Shown: positions 11,722 through 23,790, counted from the first letter of the stretch. The stretch: DNA of 64,000 nt from Clitopilus passeckerianus (GCA_944990035.1 CALYLX010000133.1:463327-527326), one strand, 5' to 3'. Notes: a model not told the origin generated them from the sequence alone. Made by a program: numbers and translations.

Positions 11722-11753
11722 AGGGAGATCGTGTTGTAGACTGGCATGAAGCA

Positions 11754-11765
11754 CCTTCAATTTAT
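11754..11765 (-). promoter_or_regulatory. TATA-like element of SCP1
   Basis: The minus strand reads ATAAATTGAAGG about 35-45 bp before the SCP1 ATG. The identical 12-mer precedes SCP3 (32655-32666). The next 30 bp also match between the two genes (TTCATGC.AGTCT.CAACA), so the core promoter was duplicated with the gene. Confidence 0.6.
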
Positions 11766-11795
11766 GGTCGATCGGAAGGCTGTAACAGACTGACG

Positions 11796-11810
11796 GAACG
11801 TGCTTGGCTC
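11796..11810 (+). promoter_or_regulatory. Conserved upstream element shared with SCP2
   Basis: GAACGTGCTTGGCTC on the plus strand lies 75 bp before the SCP1 start. It differs at one base from 31515-31529, which lies 77 bp before the SCP2 start. The same distance and orientation suggest a shared activator site or residual homology of duplicated promoters. Confidence 0.45.
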
Positions 11811-12788
11811 GTGCAGCAGTCGGTCGGGAAATGATGTAATTTGTGCGCGGCCGAGGAAAGGGCTCTCTAATGCAGTCGCCGACCTCACTTCATGCTGCAG
11901 AAGGAACTTCAACCTTGTTTTTAGAAAGGGTTAACGGAAACCAATCGCCGTCCATGACTTCAAACACTGCTCTGGCACGGTTTGCGCATTGCTACCACAG
12001 CTTGTCGCGTATACTGGTCGGGCGGGATATAGGAGGGGACCAATAGTCATGGTAAGGGTTGACTAGAAGAATGAAACCTTCGATCTAGCTGTGCAACTTA
12101 CTTAAAGGCTCCGAAATTTCAGCCGATCGGGATACTGAATGTCATCCAATACCTGACTATGATGCCGTAAGTCAAGAAGTTCCTTCCGTTTGACTGAATA
12201 ATCTCAGTCAGCGCAAACGTTCCTGTCAGATTCCTGCTTTGATTGAGTGGACGTACTAAGTTGTTCGGCATCCAGCCCATTGGCAGACTCGGCTCTGGGA
12301 TGTGTTGGTTGTACACGAGGAACGCGGTGGTTTGTGGGAAGTGACTCCTCATCCTCCTCATCATCATCAGTACCCCTCACGTTATCGCTGTGTGGTAGGG
12401 TTGGTGTCAAAGTTAGCTTCCAATCTCTACCACGTTGAAGTAACATTCCAATTTGCAAGCCATAATCACAATTGCTGCGAAGGATCGATATCTGATCTGA
12501 TAGGCTACCACAGAGTCCTCCGCTAGGCTTGAGTTTTTTCGCAGCCCTCTTTCCTAGTAACCACAAACCTTCATCGCCTTCAGCGTCACTCAGTTGGACG
12601 CACGCGGGTGCACCAGCGCATACATACTGCTCGTGAAAATTTGACTCGGAGTCCGCAGTAAACTGTATTGTACAGGAGGGTATAAACTTCCTAGGGCGGT
12701 GGATATACGTAACATAGCGGAGGTATCTGTTGTACACGGCGTGAAGAAGTACAGTAGCTACAAGAAAAGGGACATGGATAAAATAATC

Positions 12789-15700
12789 TCAAGCCCGAAG
12801 GGGTATGTAAAACTCTGGAAGGTCACCAGCTGGATCGCCCGCTGCGACGTACTCGATATACCTCAAGTTCTGCAGCGCCTCTTCAACCATCGACGTCGAA
12901 GTGAAATCATCCAGACCGGCACATTTCTTGATGGCCTCTTCGTAAGCAAGCTTGGCAGCAGGCCAATCCTCGTTACGGACGTAGATTTCAGCGAACTCCA
13001 CCAAACACTGTGCGATTTGTCGAGACAGGCCAAGCTCCTGATAAAACTGAAGAGCAGTCCTGAACGTTGCATCCAAATCGCTGTCCCAGCGATCGGCTCT
13101 CTTGAGAATGCGGCCTTTGATGAAATGCGATGAAGTCCACTCTTGGCTGGTGAGGTTTTCACCATATAGGGACCTAAAGCCATCGATGGCGGCATTAATG
13201 GCATCAAGAGCTGCTATACTATCCCCTAAGGAAGCATGTGCCCTGGCTATATAGTAGTTGGCGAGGGCAATTTGGAGCTTGCAAGGTGGGTCAAGTTGCT
13301 CGAACAAGAGCTGGGCTTCTTTGAGATCGGCTAATGCTTCTTCGTTCATCACTTGATACCAGTTGATCTGGCCGCTGTGAAAGAGGAACCAGGCATTATA
13401 GGCCGGATTCTCGGCCAGACGATCTCCCCAATGAAAGCGAGCCTCGACCATGCGCTCTTTCGCGATGTTGAAGTCACCGAAGGCTGTATCCAGATCGATA
13501 TCCATCAACTCGGATCGGAGTGCCATGAGCTCGTCACCCGAATCTGTGAACATGGTTTGGGCTCTGGTGAAAGCTTCGCGGGAAGCCTGAAACTTGTTAA
13601 TGGTCCAGAAGACGGAGCCGAGGCAGAAGAGGGCAGCTGCTTCATGTCGGGTCTCTCCGTGTTTCTTGGCAAGGGCAACAACATGTTCTGCGATTTCCGG
13701 GCGAGGCTTGGTCCAATGCTGATGCCAGGCAAAAGCAAGAAGGGCATCTAGCTGTTCCTTCGGCGTTGTCATGATAGGTGCATTGACGTAAGGAGGAGGT
13801 GAAGGGGTCGAATCGGCGAAAGAATCCTTGATCATCCTTGTCAACAAGGCGTGGATATTTGTTTCTTGCGTGGTTATAGCGATAGCATGCTGCTGGAAAC
13901 GAAAATCGTTGGGTCCTTGAGTTGTTGCGCTGTGTTTCGCCAGGAATTGGTAGCAGGCAGTAAACACCTGGTGCTGTACTTCGTTGGGAATTCGATGGCG
14001 ATGTTTCATGTGTGACTGGACGACTGGGAGTACAAAGAGATGCATCTTTGTCTTGTTCCCTATGACAACCTCCCTCGCCAAAACCAGAGCTGCATCGCGA
14101 AGTGTATCCACAGCCTCCGAACGCCATCCTTCAGCCCAAATCGATAGGTCCTCGTGATATATACCGGCGGGTAGCATGGAGAGAATCTGCAAGAGTCGGA
14201 TGGCGCCGGGGGAGCGGCTGACGAAGTTGCTGTCTATTGAGAGGCAGATGGAATGATCGATCCCTTCTTCAGGTTTCGATAACATGGTGCTTCCGATTTC
14301 CTTCCACTCCTGGAGAAGTTGTTGAGGGTTGGAGAGGGACCGTTTCCCTCTGGAGGCCATTAGAGTGATGGCGTAGGGAAGGTGCCCAAGGGCGTCAAGA
14401 AGGTCATCAAGTTCGGGATAGTTGGCTGCACTGGCGTCAATGGCAGTGTATATCTTTCGGGAGTCTTCGGGGTGAATTTGTGACAGACGTTCGCAGTTCC
14501 ACCTCTCAAGAGGGCTGAATTCTGATCTCATGGTAGTGAGAATGGCAACATGTGGAAGGGCATCCAAGGCTTCAAGAACCAGTCTGATGGTAGACTGGCT
14601 ACCTTCGACGGGGTGCCATGGGGTTTCAAAGTTATCGAGAAGAATGATGCAGGGTTCGGTTGTCTCCTGAAGGGTGGAGATAATGTCGTCAAGAAGGTCT
14701 TCCGTTTTCCGCTCCGCTCTGACATGTTTGGACAGAAGAGCTAGGAAGTTCGTTGGGGAATTTGCGCTGATACACGGCACCCAAAACCTGCGCTGTCGGG
14801 GGAAGCTCTGTTGGATGAGTTCGTGCTCCATGATTGCAAGGGCTGCAGAAGTCTTGCCCATTCCGCCCGGCCCAACTATGCAGACGCGAGAGCGTCGGAT
14901 GTCGCCGCTGGACAAATCTCCTGCAATGCGTTGAACAATAACATCGCGGCCAAAGAAGACATCTGGGGAACGAGGCATTCTCGCCAGGATGTTGGCTTGC
15001 TCGAGCACATTCTTTGTTAACATGGCTTTGAGATCATTCACCGAGCTCTCGATCTCGTAGACCTTCTGCCGAGTGTCCTTGACATCAACGGCCATTTCTT
15101 CTGTTATGCCGTACATTCTGATGAGCTGTTGTTGGATAGTGGCCAAATCCTGAGCAGCATAAAGGGTTTGCAGCGTCTATTACGAGATAACATGGATCAA
15201 GATGTATCCAAGATGGCGTAAGGGTACCCTTACCTGGAAACGACTAATCCCATGTTGAAACTGGAGCTCGCAGTCATCGATTACTTCTAGATTCGGTTGT
15301 GAGAGAAGACCAGTCAGAAAGGCATTTTGATCATTGATAGAGTTGAGCCGCGTGGTGATTGACGCCAGGCAGCTAAACATTCGAGGCGATTGAGTATAAA
15401 AACATGGCTATTCGTAGAGTACGCACTCCTTGAGTTCCCAAAGATCGGTACTAAGGTCATCTGAAAGCTTGGAAGCAGACTTCGCATACTCGCTGTCTTT
15501 TGTGACCTTAGCAACCACAAGAAGAAAGCTGGCGATGCGATTTTTAATCCCGCGACTTTGCTTTGTACGTCGTTGATAGCCTAAATGCAAGACAATTACG
15601 GTCTGCAATCAAGTATCAGAGGGACTGCAAACGTACCTCACAAGTCTTGATGATATTAAGGCCAAGCTCAAGGACCTCTTTAACTAGCGGCACAGGAGCA

Positions 15701-15957
15701 AGAGTGGCAACACCTTTCAGAATTTCAATGGTTCTCTTGGTGGCCTCCAGAGCATAATCAGCAGCGGTTGGTAAAGCTTTCGTGCTTTGCTTCGGTTTGG
15801 TATCTTTGACTGGGTTTCCTACCGACTTGCTCGGTCGATTAATATGTGAACTGTGATCCAAGAATGAGTACTGTACCTTTTTCGTCCGCTTTTCCCGTAT
15901 CTTCTTCTTGTCAAACCGACACGGGAAACACCCAGAGCCGTGACCATCAGTCGACAT
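12789..15957 (-). CDS. NB-ARC-TPR NLR-like receptor with N-terminal helical bundle
   Basis: Exons 15877-15957, 15637-15825, 15427-15602, 15234-15372 and 12789-15176 sum to 2973 nt (990 aa), all in phase. The protein starts MSTDGHGSGCFPC. Residues about 30-200 are helical (ALEATKRTIEILKGVA, APVPLVKEVLELG) and resemble the MLKL/HeLo-like four-helix domain found on basidiomycete receptors. The NB-ARC domain starts at FFGRD with Walker A GPGGMGKTS (about 296-304), Walker B CIILLDNFETPW and a GHLPYAITLMA motif. The C-terminal half carries TPR-like helical repeats (for example AIDGFRSLYGENL and AKLAYEEAI). The exon-3 acceptor used here (15603-15605) is upstream of the one homologous to the paralogue and restores frame after a 1-nt loss in an A run. 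A broken paralogue lies at 47815-50351. Role in programmed cell death or non-self sensing is inferred. Confidence 0.87.
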
Positions 15958-16616
15958 GGGCCACAACCCACGGTCCCGAACGGAAAGATGGTGGTCTTGA
16001 TAGTTCGAAGGGTAACGATGAGCTTGAGAACGCCGCTTCACGGTACAAGTATGTCGCTAGCCACAATCCAACCCATATTTACTCGGCAACGTGAAATCCG
16101 TGCATCGCCATTTTGAATGTTTGGGCATCTTCCTTTCCTGGCCGTAACTGCTGTGAAGGTTATTAACATTTGGAGGAAAGGGCTGTGTGTCGTACCAGTT
16201 TCCATCAACATGGCTTTATATGACTGCATATCCAATGCCAGATGGTGGTAGATATCCTTTAAGTGTTTCCTTGAGCTTAATAGTTGCTTTGGACGGTCAC
16301 AGTGGTCTGCAGTAAGGGTGTAACGAAAACTATTCCGGGTCCGGCTTCTCACGGGCCGGATCAATTTCGTCCGAACCAAGCGGACATCGCTTGAGCTCCC
16401 TCAATTTCTCTTTAATCGAATTCCTTTCTGTTCAACTATCCATACGGCCTATGGGTGACGCAGCGCCTAGTAGCATTCAATCAAGGTATAATTTTGGATT
16501 TTCAGACCAATATAAATATCCCTCACACTCATCGTCTGACTGATACCCAGCTATGAGTATTAGCCCCATCACTGTGGCCTCACGTTCCTCCTCTGTTTCA
16601 TTGTCGGTATCGATAT
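15958..16616. other. Intergenic, NB-ARC-TPR promoter side
   Basis: No gene is supported. A minus-strand open stretch at 16038-16379 lacks any recognisable domain. AT-rich sequence with TATAAATATCC near 16510 may be promoter-like, but nothing links it to a gene. Confidence 0.4.
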
Positions 16617-16892
16617 CTAACGCCACTTCTTCCAGGTTAGAGCAAACCTTTCTAAGAAGTGTACTACAGGTCGGAGGTCATCTAAGCTATACCATATAAC
16701 GGACACAGTAGGCTCGTAGAATAGCCGACAAGTTCGTGAAAGAGCTGCCAATGAGGCGTCCAGGGAGTCTCGTAATATGCATGGTCGCAGACGAGTTCCA
16801 CAATTTACGCAAGGATGCATATGATGGAGGTGTTGGCGGCTTACTCGAAAGGCGGAGGACCCTGTGAACAGCCAGGACGAAACTGATCGCAC
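16617..16892 (-). pseudogene. Relic of an F-box gene
   Basis: The minus strand opens with MHPC, as does the F-box gene at 19193. After a scrambled stretch it reads LAALSRTCRLFYEPTVSVIW and then SLDDLRPVVHFL, which aligns with LALALTCKHFYEPAMSALW and LDFRPIIQCM of that gene. The middle of the F-box is out of frame and no LRR part follows. This is a short, decayed duplicate. Confidence 0.6.
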
Positions 16893-16986
16893 ATTTAATC
16901 TCCCTCATGCATCCTAGGCAGCGTCCAGCGGAGGACTCTCTTCGTCTCAACAAGGAAGAGTGCTATTGGGCCTTAGAAACTGTATA

Positions 16987-17005
16987 ACATACATACATAC
17001 ATACA
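16987..17005. repeat. (ACAT)n microsatellite
   Basis: A short ACAT tetranucleotide tract of 19 bp lies between the F-box relic and the 3' end of the RGG-tailed gene. Confidence 0.8.
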
Positions 17006-17117
17006 AGATCTGTACAAAGATAGCAATGAGGTGGTATACGGAATGCTGCAAGAAATGCCCAAAAATATCAAGAATATTTAACTCAAAATTAATACGCTCA
17101 GAAGAAATGGAACATCG

Positions 17118-18975
17118 CTATGCTTTGCCTCGGCCTCGACCTCGACCTCTACCACCCCTACCCCTTCCCCTCGTGACGGCGGAAAATCCGTCTGGGGCAC
17201 CGTCAGAGGTCGTACTCTCGCCATTGACTGAGGCCAGCTCGTCTCCCCCGCTTCTCCACTGCCCATCTTCGCTACCTCCCTCACGACCACCCTTCTTGGC
17301 TTCATTCTTCTCTATCCTTTTCTGACGTCCTCTCTCCCTCTTCTCCTGCTCCCTCTTCTCTCTAGCCTCCTTCTTCTCTTGCTCGGCTCGCCACTGGCAA
17401 ATTCCCTTCTTGCAATTCCGGCCAGGATGATGTGGGCAAGGTGCAAGCGACGCCGGGAGCTCCTGTTTCGAAGGTTCTTCAGCCCAGGCTCCTTCGTAGT
17501 CGTTCCCTCCACCAGTATGTGTCCAAGCGCTGGTATTGAGAACCTTTTCGTCGTAAACACCGTCGATAGCGTTGGACACATTGGGCGCTGAAGGAGAAAC
17601 AACGTATACCCCGCCCGCCATCGGCCCATCTTCATCCTCGCGTTCCCAAGGTTGGAGAACTTCATGCTCATCAGGGACCATGTTATCGTCGTAGGGATCG
17701 ACTCCATCCCATATCGCTTGCTGGCTTTGCGACATTGAGATAGATTTGAACTGTGCTTGTAGACCTTCAATCTCGGGCAGTTCATCATCCATGGATGTCC
17801 AGTCGGTTGTACCACCAGAACCTCCAGAGCCGGATCCGGACAGGCCAGAACCACTCGAGGTGTTGGCGGTAGAGGTAGAATTGTTCCCGGAACTCTTCAC
17901 AAGTCCAGGTGGTGCCGGATAGTCCGCACCCCAGCTGGCATGGGGTCTGTTGTTCGTGAGCCCGCCACTGGCTGAATTGATAGCGGGAGTTGCGAGAGGA
18001 GGCTTAACCCATGCATTCGGAGCGGGTGAAGGACCGGATGGCCCTGCGCCGTGAACGATAGGTTTATTCCCTACGGAGTGGTGTAAGTTAGCAGAGCTTC
18101 TGGAACGACAACTGGTACGTAACTTACATGCACTTCGATTCTCTGGTCCTGCGCCGGCAACTTGGGCTTGGGCTTCATTTTTGCGTTGTTCCCAAGCTCC
18201 TCGGAGCGCACGTTGGGTCGGGCGAGATTTGGACTTCGCTTGAGCCCATGCTGAGGAACCGACAACTAGGCGTGTATTTTTAGGCAAGCGTTCGAAATGA
18301 TGAAGGAAACTTACGCACCAGGCGGGGCAGCTTTAGGCGGTGGTGCTTTGTCTTTAACCGGGAGTGGACGACAAAGAGATTTATTGGTTTGGTCCTCCTT
18401 AGGAACGGGGCACCAGTGGGTTTCGGGGTAAGGTAGATGCATTGAGATAGTAGGGTGCCAATTCTCGAACCAGGAGGATTCCACATGAATGCGTTTCCAA
18501 CCTTGTTGTATTATGAGTTTTGTCGATCATCGGAAAGGGAACTAGAAAACATGCCATCTTTCTGAGCTTCCCTGCCTCTTGCGTAGAACGAGTGGAAAAT
18601 TTGCGAAACCTTTTCTTTCTCATCCGGTGTGGGTTTCTTGAGGAACTCATTCCAGCGATGTTCTCCAAGTATTCGTTCGTTGTGAGCATACTGCTTGTCG
18701 ATTTCCAAAATGATCATTCCACGAGCCTATGAACTCAATTAGCGCCTCGCCTAATCACTCGTACCCACGAAAGAATCGGCGTGAAAGCGATGACATACAC
18801 TAGGCTTCCACCACATACCGTGCAGAGGGTTGGGTCCGACTACGGCCGCGATCCATCTCGCACATGCTATGTAGTCGTCCTGGACCTCAAAGTCGGCGTT
18901 TGAGGGAAATGGTTTGTAGACAGTAAAATACTTGTCGGTTTCCGGGATCTCGGGCGATTTGGCGCGCTTGACCAT
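17118..18975 (-). CDS. Conserved-looking protein of unknown function with RGG-type C-terminus
   Basis: Exons 18799-18975, 18555-18726, 18319-18501, 18128-18265 and 17118-18070 sum to 1623 nt (540 aa). The N-terminal half is globular and aromatic-rich (PETDKYFTVYKPFPSNADF, then MWWKPS, WFENWHPTISMHLPYPE). The middle is disordered and Ser/Gly-rich. Near the C-terminus is a Cys/His cluster (PCPHHPGRNCKKGICQW), then a long Lys/Glu/Arg coiled-coil-like run, ending in RGRGRGGRGRGRGRG, typical of RNA-binding tails. Intron 2 appears to use a GC donor (GCATGT at 18549-18554), the only junction that keeps frame. I do not recognise the family; RNA association is inferred from the tail. It is divergent from the F-box gene at 19193 with a promoter of about 215 bp. 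Confidence 0.78.
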
Positions 18976-19192
18976 AGTCAATGCAGGCTATCGATGGGCT
19001 ATATTATGAAGGAGGTTGAAACAATAGACAATAGATTCAATGAGGCGAAATGGTATGTAAATGAGAGGAAGAAGGCCAAGATTGTTTATAACGTCCCGAT
19101 CGTGTTTGTTCACACGGTCCAGATAAACGACATCCCCTTTCGGCAAATTTCTATGCGAACACCACCGCAGTTCAACCTCAGAGCTTTGTATC

Positions 19193-20794
19193 ATGCATCC
19201 ATGCCTTCATGTACCAGAGATCCTCGACTTGATTTGCTCAAGCTTGCTCACTCCGTATCTCATCGAGTATGAACCTAACAGGGACCTCCTAGCTCTGGCC
19301 CTTACTTGCAAGCATTTCTACGAACCCGCGATGTCAGCACTTTGGAGAATTTTGGATTTTAGGCCAATAATTCAATGCATGGGCAAAGATGTTTATACGA
19401 AGGATGCACGCACCCGAAACTTGGTAAGCCTTGTTTAGACATGAGTGCCAATCACTGCTGGATTGAATTTTCGAAGGAAATCATCCGACCAATCCACGCT
19501 TCTGACCTTTTGGTGTTCAAAAAATACGTGCATCGCGTTCGTACTTTACTCTTGCATGATCGGTGGGGTTCGCAGGATCATACTTGTCTTGTCTACCGCG
19601 CAATCAACCTGCTCTCGGGCAGGCAAGCGCTGTTCCCAAACATTACGGAGATCCATTTGGACGTAGCAGGACATTCTGAATACCTCCCATTTCTGAACCT
19701 TTTCATCGGACCTCGCCTGAAGTCTCTCATCATAAGGGGCTCCCCAGTGACGGAAGAATGCGACTTCCTGCTGACCACTTTCCTGACCGACCTCGCGGTT
19801 AGACATCCTACATTGACTAATCTGGATATCAGCAACGTCGGTTCCCCAGCAGATGCCATATCCAACAGCACCTTTCACTGGAACCATCTTGTCTCACTGC
19901 GCACAGGACAGATTAGCGTACCGGATATCCGTCATTTAGCAACTCTGTCCTCTTTATGTGACCTCAGCCTCGACGTTGCTTTTCTCCATTCGAAGAAGTC
20001 AAGCCAACGAGAGCCACTGGAGGGTGACGCCAGGCCCCTGTACCCGTTATTTAGATCCCTCCAGAATCTAACTCTCAACTCGGATGATTTATCTCAATGC
20101 AGCCAGTTCCTCTCATTTCTATCTTCTGACACGAGAGTGCACTCACTGGCCGTTTTCACTCGCAATACACCCACGTTCCATGATTCAGAAGAGTTCTTCA
20201 TGATGGTGGGATGTAAAATGAATGCCAAAACATTCAGAGGCTTCGACCTTAACAGTTGGAGCGATCCAAGCGCTACCTTGTCCATCCCTGGAGGAGCTTT
20301 GGAACCGCTCAAGAAATTTACTCAACTCGAATCGCTCCATGTGAGCATGTCCAATAGCCTTGACATTACCGACGAAAACATGGAAAGCCTCTGCGCAGCG
20401 TGGCCAAGGATGAGGCGCTTGTATTTGGAGAATCAGCGGAGTATCACCACGACACCGGGGAAGGCTTACCCTACGAGGTGTAGCATCTGCAGCTTCTCAT
20501 TGTCCCAAACTGGGAGTATTGACTCTTGCTTTCGACGCGAGGTGTTGTTACCTCCCAGCCATCGACAAGATATCGACCTCGTTGCATACATTGGATCCCA
20601 TGGAGTCACTTATCGATGACGCGGAGCTTGTAGCCCCCGTGTTCTTCAAGATGTTTGGATGCATCATGATTGATACTGGCTTTGATTGGGAAGACGAACA
20701 AGATGTAGAACTGGCATCGGATTTGGCGTTGGAATGGAAAAAGGTTCAGGATTTGTTGATTCGATATCATCGAAGAGCAAAATACGTAACATGA
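19193..20794 (+). CDS. F-box/LRR-type protein, one frameshift near 3' end
   Basis: Substrate adaptor of an SCF ubiquitin ligase, by family. Exon 1 (19193-19423) encodes the F-box: MHPCLHVPEILDLICSSLL and LALALTCKHFYEPAMSALW. A 53-nt intron (19424-19476) joins in phase to exon 2, which starts EIIRPIHASDLLVFKKYV. Irregular leucine-rich repeats follow (LFPNITEIHLDV, HPTLTNLDISNVG, FRSLQNLTLNSD). Near 20460-20465 the frame shifts by one base: upstream reads ENQRSITTTPG, downstream continues as LTLRGVASAASHCPKLGVL to the stop at 20792-20794. The break sits by a GGGG run, so it may be a sequencing error or a real lesion. Start and F-box assignment are confident. Confidence 0.8.
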
Positions 20795-21331
20795 TCTTAT
20801 ACAATGATGATTTTGAGATCTCAATGGGCGACAGTGAGTTGAAGGTGTTAAGGTGCCAGCAAATAATGTACCAACGCTCCTGGGATGAACATCCCTACAT
20901 CGCTTTTCACTACATTCAATTCATAAGAGCAACACTACACTTTCAGGAGATATGAACTGTTGGTTGTGAAGATGGATTAATGGGGTATGGATTCAGATAT
21001 GATAATTGGAATCGCTCTTTTAGCCTTTCTGGTCTTCGTTCTGTGGAACATACTGCACATCGTAAACTCGAATAGATACCAAGACCAAGAGTTTCTTCTG
21101 CATAAATTACGACGGACCCAACGTAAGGTACTCGAAGAAGGTATAAGAGGGTATCTAGTAGAGTCCCTTGCTCGCTCATAATATATGTAGTATCTAGATG
21201 TAGTCCATAACTTTGTCATGATAAACGTGAAAATGTAGGTTAGATTCGTAATTAGACAGACAGTCCAGTCAAGAAGCTATTAGTAAGAAGGTCCACAGGG
21301 TCTCAAACTCCTCGCCATAGGCCAAACTTGG
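20795..21331. other. Intergenic between convergent genes
   Basis: This is a 537-bp spacer between the ends of the plus-strand F-box gene and the minus-strand membrane protein gene. I see no gene or repeat; small open frames on both strands are not supported. Confidence 0.5.
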
Positions 21332-23790
21332 TCACCTCCCCCGCCCCGTCCCAGATCCAGCCCTCAAACTTGCAGGAACACCTGGTCCAGTTCTATTCCT
21401 CGGGCCACTAACGCTTCCAGACGGACCCAACCTCGGAGCTACAGCAGAAATCGGAGTTCCGGGTCCTACTGAAGCACCTGCATTAGGTCGCAAGCTAGGT
21501 GGAATTGCAGTGGTAGGTGGAGGCGAGGCAGAATTGGGAGGTGAGGCGATGGGGACGGATGTCTGCCTTGCAGGACTGTAACCTGGCAGACTAGGTCGTA
21601 GAGACGATGGGATGTTTGATGCCTCCGTAGTGGTGTTCGAGCCAGTCCTGTCATGACCAGGCGCACTTGGCCGCATCCTTGACGAAGATATCGAGGCCTG
21701 CGCCGGAGAATGGGTTTTCTCGTTTCCGCCTCCAGCATGCTCCATCTTTGGTGTGCCAACCAATGTCCTTTCCGACTGGTCAGACAGACGATGAGCAGCA
21801 GGGAACACCGACGGCAGCACACTCTTCTGCTTGGGCGCAAGCGAGACCGTAGGGCTGGACACGACTGCTCCAAACTCTGTCATAGGTGGCGGAGGGGACA
21901 TGTTCACTTCCACTCCTGTATTCAAGCTCAAATCCGCGCCGGAGGCGGTTTTGAAAGGGTTCGAGTTCCTCAAGACGGCGGTGGTGGAGGTACTCCCTGA
22001 AGCTGTCGTTGAGCGGGATACTGAACTGTCTGGATCTGATTCCGACTCTGCCACGTCTCGGAGGAAGAATAAGGGCGGAGAAAGCGGCTGGGTAGAGGAA
22101 GAGCTTCGAGCAATGTCGTATACTGGCGTTGGGGAATTTGGGTCGAGAGGTTCAGGAGGTGGTATAACCGTGAAATCGGAGTTCACAGTATCATCTGTCC
22201 CTTTTCTCTGCGAGGGTGCTTGTAAGGGCGGATTCGGGAATCGATGGAGGAGGGTGGGTGTGTTTGTTCCCGAAGAAAGGGATTCCAATGTAGATGAGTT
22301 CGATAGTGTCTGAACAACGGGAGGAGGTTGAGGCGTAGGAGTCCTTGATGGCACCCGACTGGACCTTGGAGACGGCGATCCCATCCTCAATGACTCAAAA
22401 TCTGGCAATTGAGGTAACAGATAATCTGTTGTTCTCCTCTTCTCCTGCCGCTGCTCGGCCACACTCGTGTCCTCGGTCGCAAGCATCTTCGCCTCTTCCT
22501 CATCCTCAATCGCCCTCATCCGTTCCTCGACATCCACGATAATTCTCGGACTGCCAGTAGACATCAATTGCTGAGAAAGCAGTAGGTTCTCTGTACTCCC
22601 GCTCTTTCCACCCTTCCTGGGGGTAAACTCCGGGATTATCGGGTCTACAGGACTTTCAGTATAACCACTGTGCTCCGTATGCGCCTCGGTAACAGTGTCC
22701 ATAGTCATTGACTTCTGTTTTCCTTTCGCTCTTGACCTGATTCGCCTGAGCTCAGCTTCGTCGGTAGATGTGAGGGAGGTTATGGAGCCAGTACGTTCAA
22801 TGGCGGAGATATTGGTAAATCGACGGGGTGGGCTGCGCTTGGCGCGGTCGCGCAGGGCTTTACCGACTGCGGTGTCGTCAAGTTCGAGTTGGGGAGGGGG
22901 CTCTGTACGACGGCTGGGTGTCAAAGATGGGGAAGTTGTGCGAGTCTGGCATGTAGATAGTGCGCAGGGATGGGAGGTATAGGTGGGATTGGGGATGCTG
23001 GTGTCGGGGAGTTAGCGGCAGAAGGCATAGAATACATCGATTCCGTGGTTGCGACTGAAGGTGCGATGGAGACGTTTCTGTGAAGATTTGCGCCTCCTTG
23101 TTCGTCTGGAGAGGGTATCATTACCGCCATATTCTGGGGGACCGAGGGGAGAGGCTTTGTGGCTTCGGGTTCAAGATTAGGTCTCGAGGGTGAAGGGAGA
23201 CGTACAAGGGTAGAAGGAGGTTGTTGAGAAGGAATGATTGGGGTGATGTGGAGGAACGATGAAGCAGGATCATCAACTCCCAATGCGGCATATCCACCCC
23301 TTGAGAACGAGTTCGGAGGCTGGAAAGGTTCGTAAATCATCTCCTGATCTTCGCTACCTCCACCAGCAGGGGATCCTCCGATCGTCGATCTTCCAATACT
23401 TCTCTCAGCAAGCAAGGGCACGTCGCTCAACATCCTTTGATGACTCGAGCCTGAGTACTCTTGCATTCCTCTTGACCTGTTGCCGCTGCCTCGTCTATTC
23501 TGTGCCCTGTTGTGCCCGAGCCAAAACCAAACGCCGAGGCTCGCGAGAATTATGAAAGCTACTCCGCCTAGGACGCCTCCTACGATGGCACCGACATTGA
23601 CTTTATTTCCTCCTGATGGCGACGGTGAAGGTATAGCAGGCGTGGGCGCAACAACAATGGTGGTCAAAGACACGGTTGGTGTCTGAATCGTTGGTTCAGT
23701 TACAACGGATGGCGATTCTACCTGGCGCTTGGTGAAAGTTGGCCTGAGTGGCCGTATCGAGTACGTCGTTGGCTGGGCTTGTGGCGCCAT
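21332..23790 (-). CDS. Single-pass membrane protein with long disordered cytoplasmic tail
   Basis: Exon 1 (23036-23790) and exon 2 (21332-22997), joined across a 38-nt intron (GTATTC, CTAAC branch-like, ACACCAG), give 2421 nt in frame (806 aa). Residues 1-60 are Pro/Thr-rich. One membrane helix (about 67-91, VGAIVGGVLGGVAFIILASL) is followed by basic residues, then about 700 residues rich in Ser, Pro and Thr with no domain I know. This layout resembles fungal cell-surface mucin or wall-sensor proteins with a short extracellular stalk. There is no signal peptide at the chosen Met; an additional upstream exon in 23.8-24.03 kb is possible. The short intron is inferred from frame only. Confidence 0.65.

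Larger units (their letters stand above)
11722..12788. other. Intergenic: SCP1 promoter and NB-ARC-TPR 3' flank
   Basis: A minus-strand open stretch at 12204-12737 (177 codons, with an acidic run DDDEEDEE) has no recognised domain, no counterpart in the paralogous block and no clear context. I do not call it a gene. The SCP1-proximal 100 bp carries the conserved motifs listed separately. Confidence 0.45.

Noticed and set aside
12204..12737. 177-codon minus-strand open frame with an acidic run
   Set aside because: No recognisable domain, no paralogue in block B, ordinary intergenic composition and no splice context. It could be real but is not supported.
22998..23035. Possible two separate genes at 21.3-22.9 and 22.9-23.8 kb
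   Set aside because: A 38-nt interval with GT and CAG ends and a CTAAC word joins the two open frames exactly, and both share the same Ser/Pro/Thr-rich composition, so one gene is more likely.
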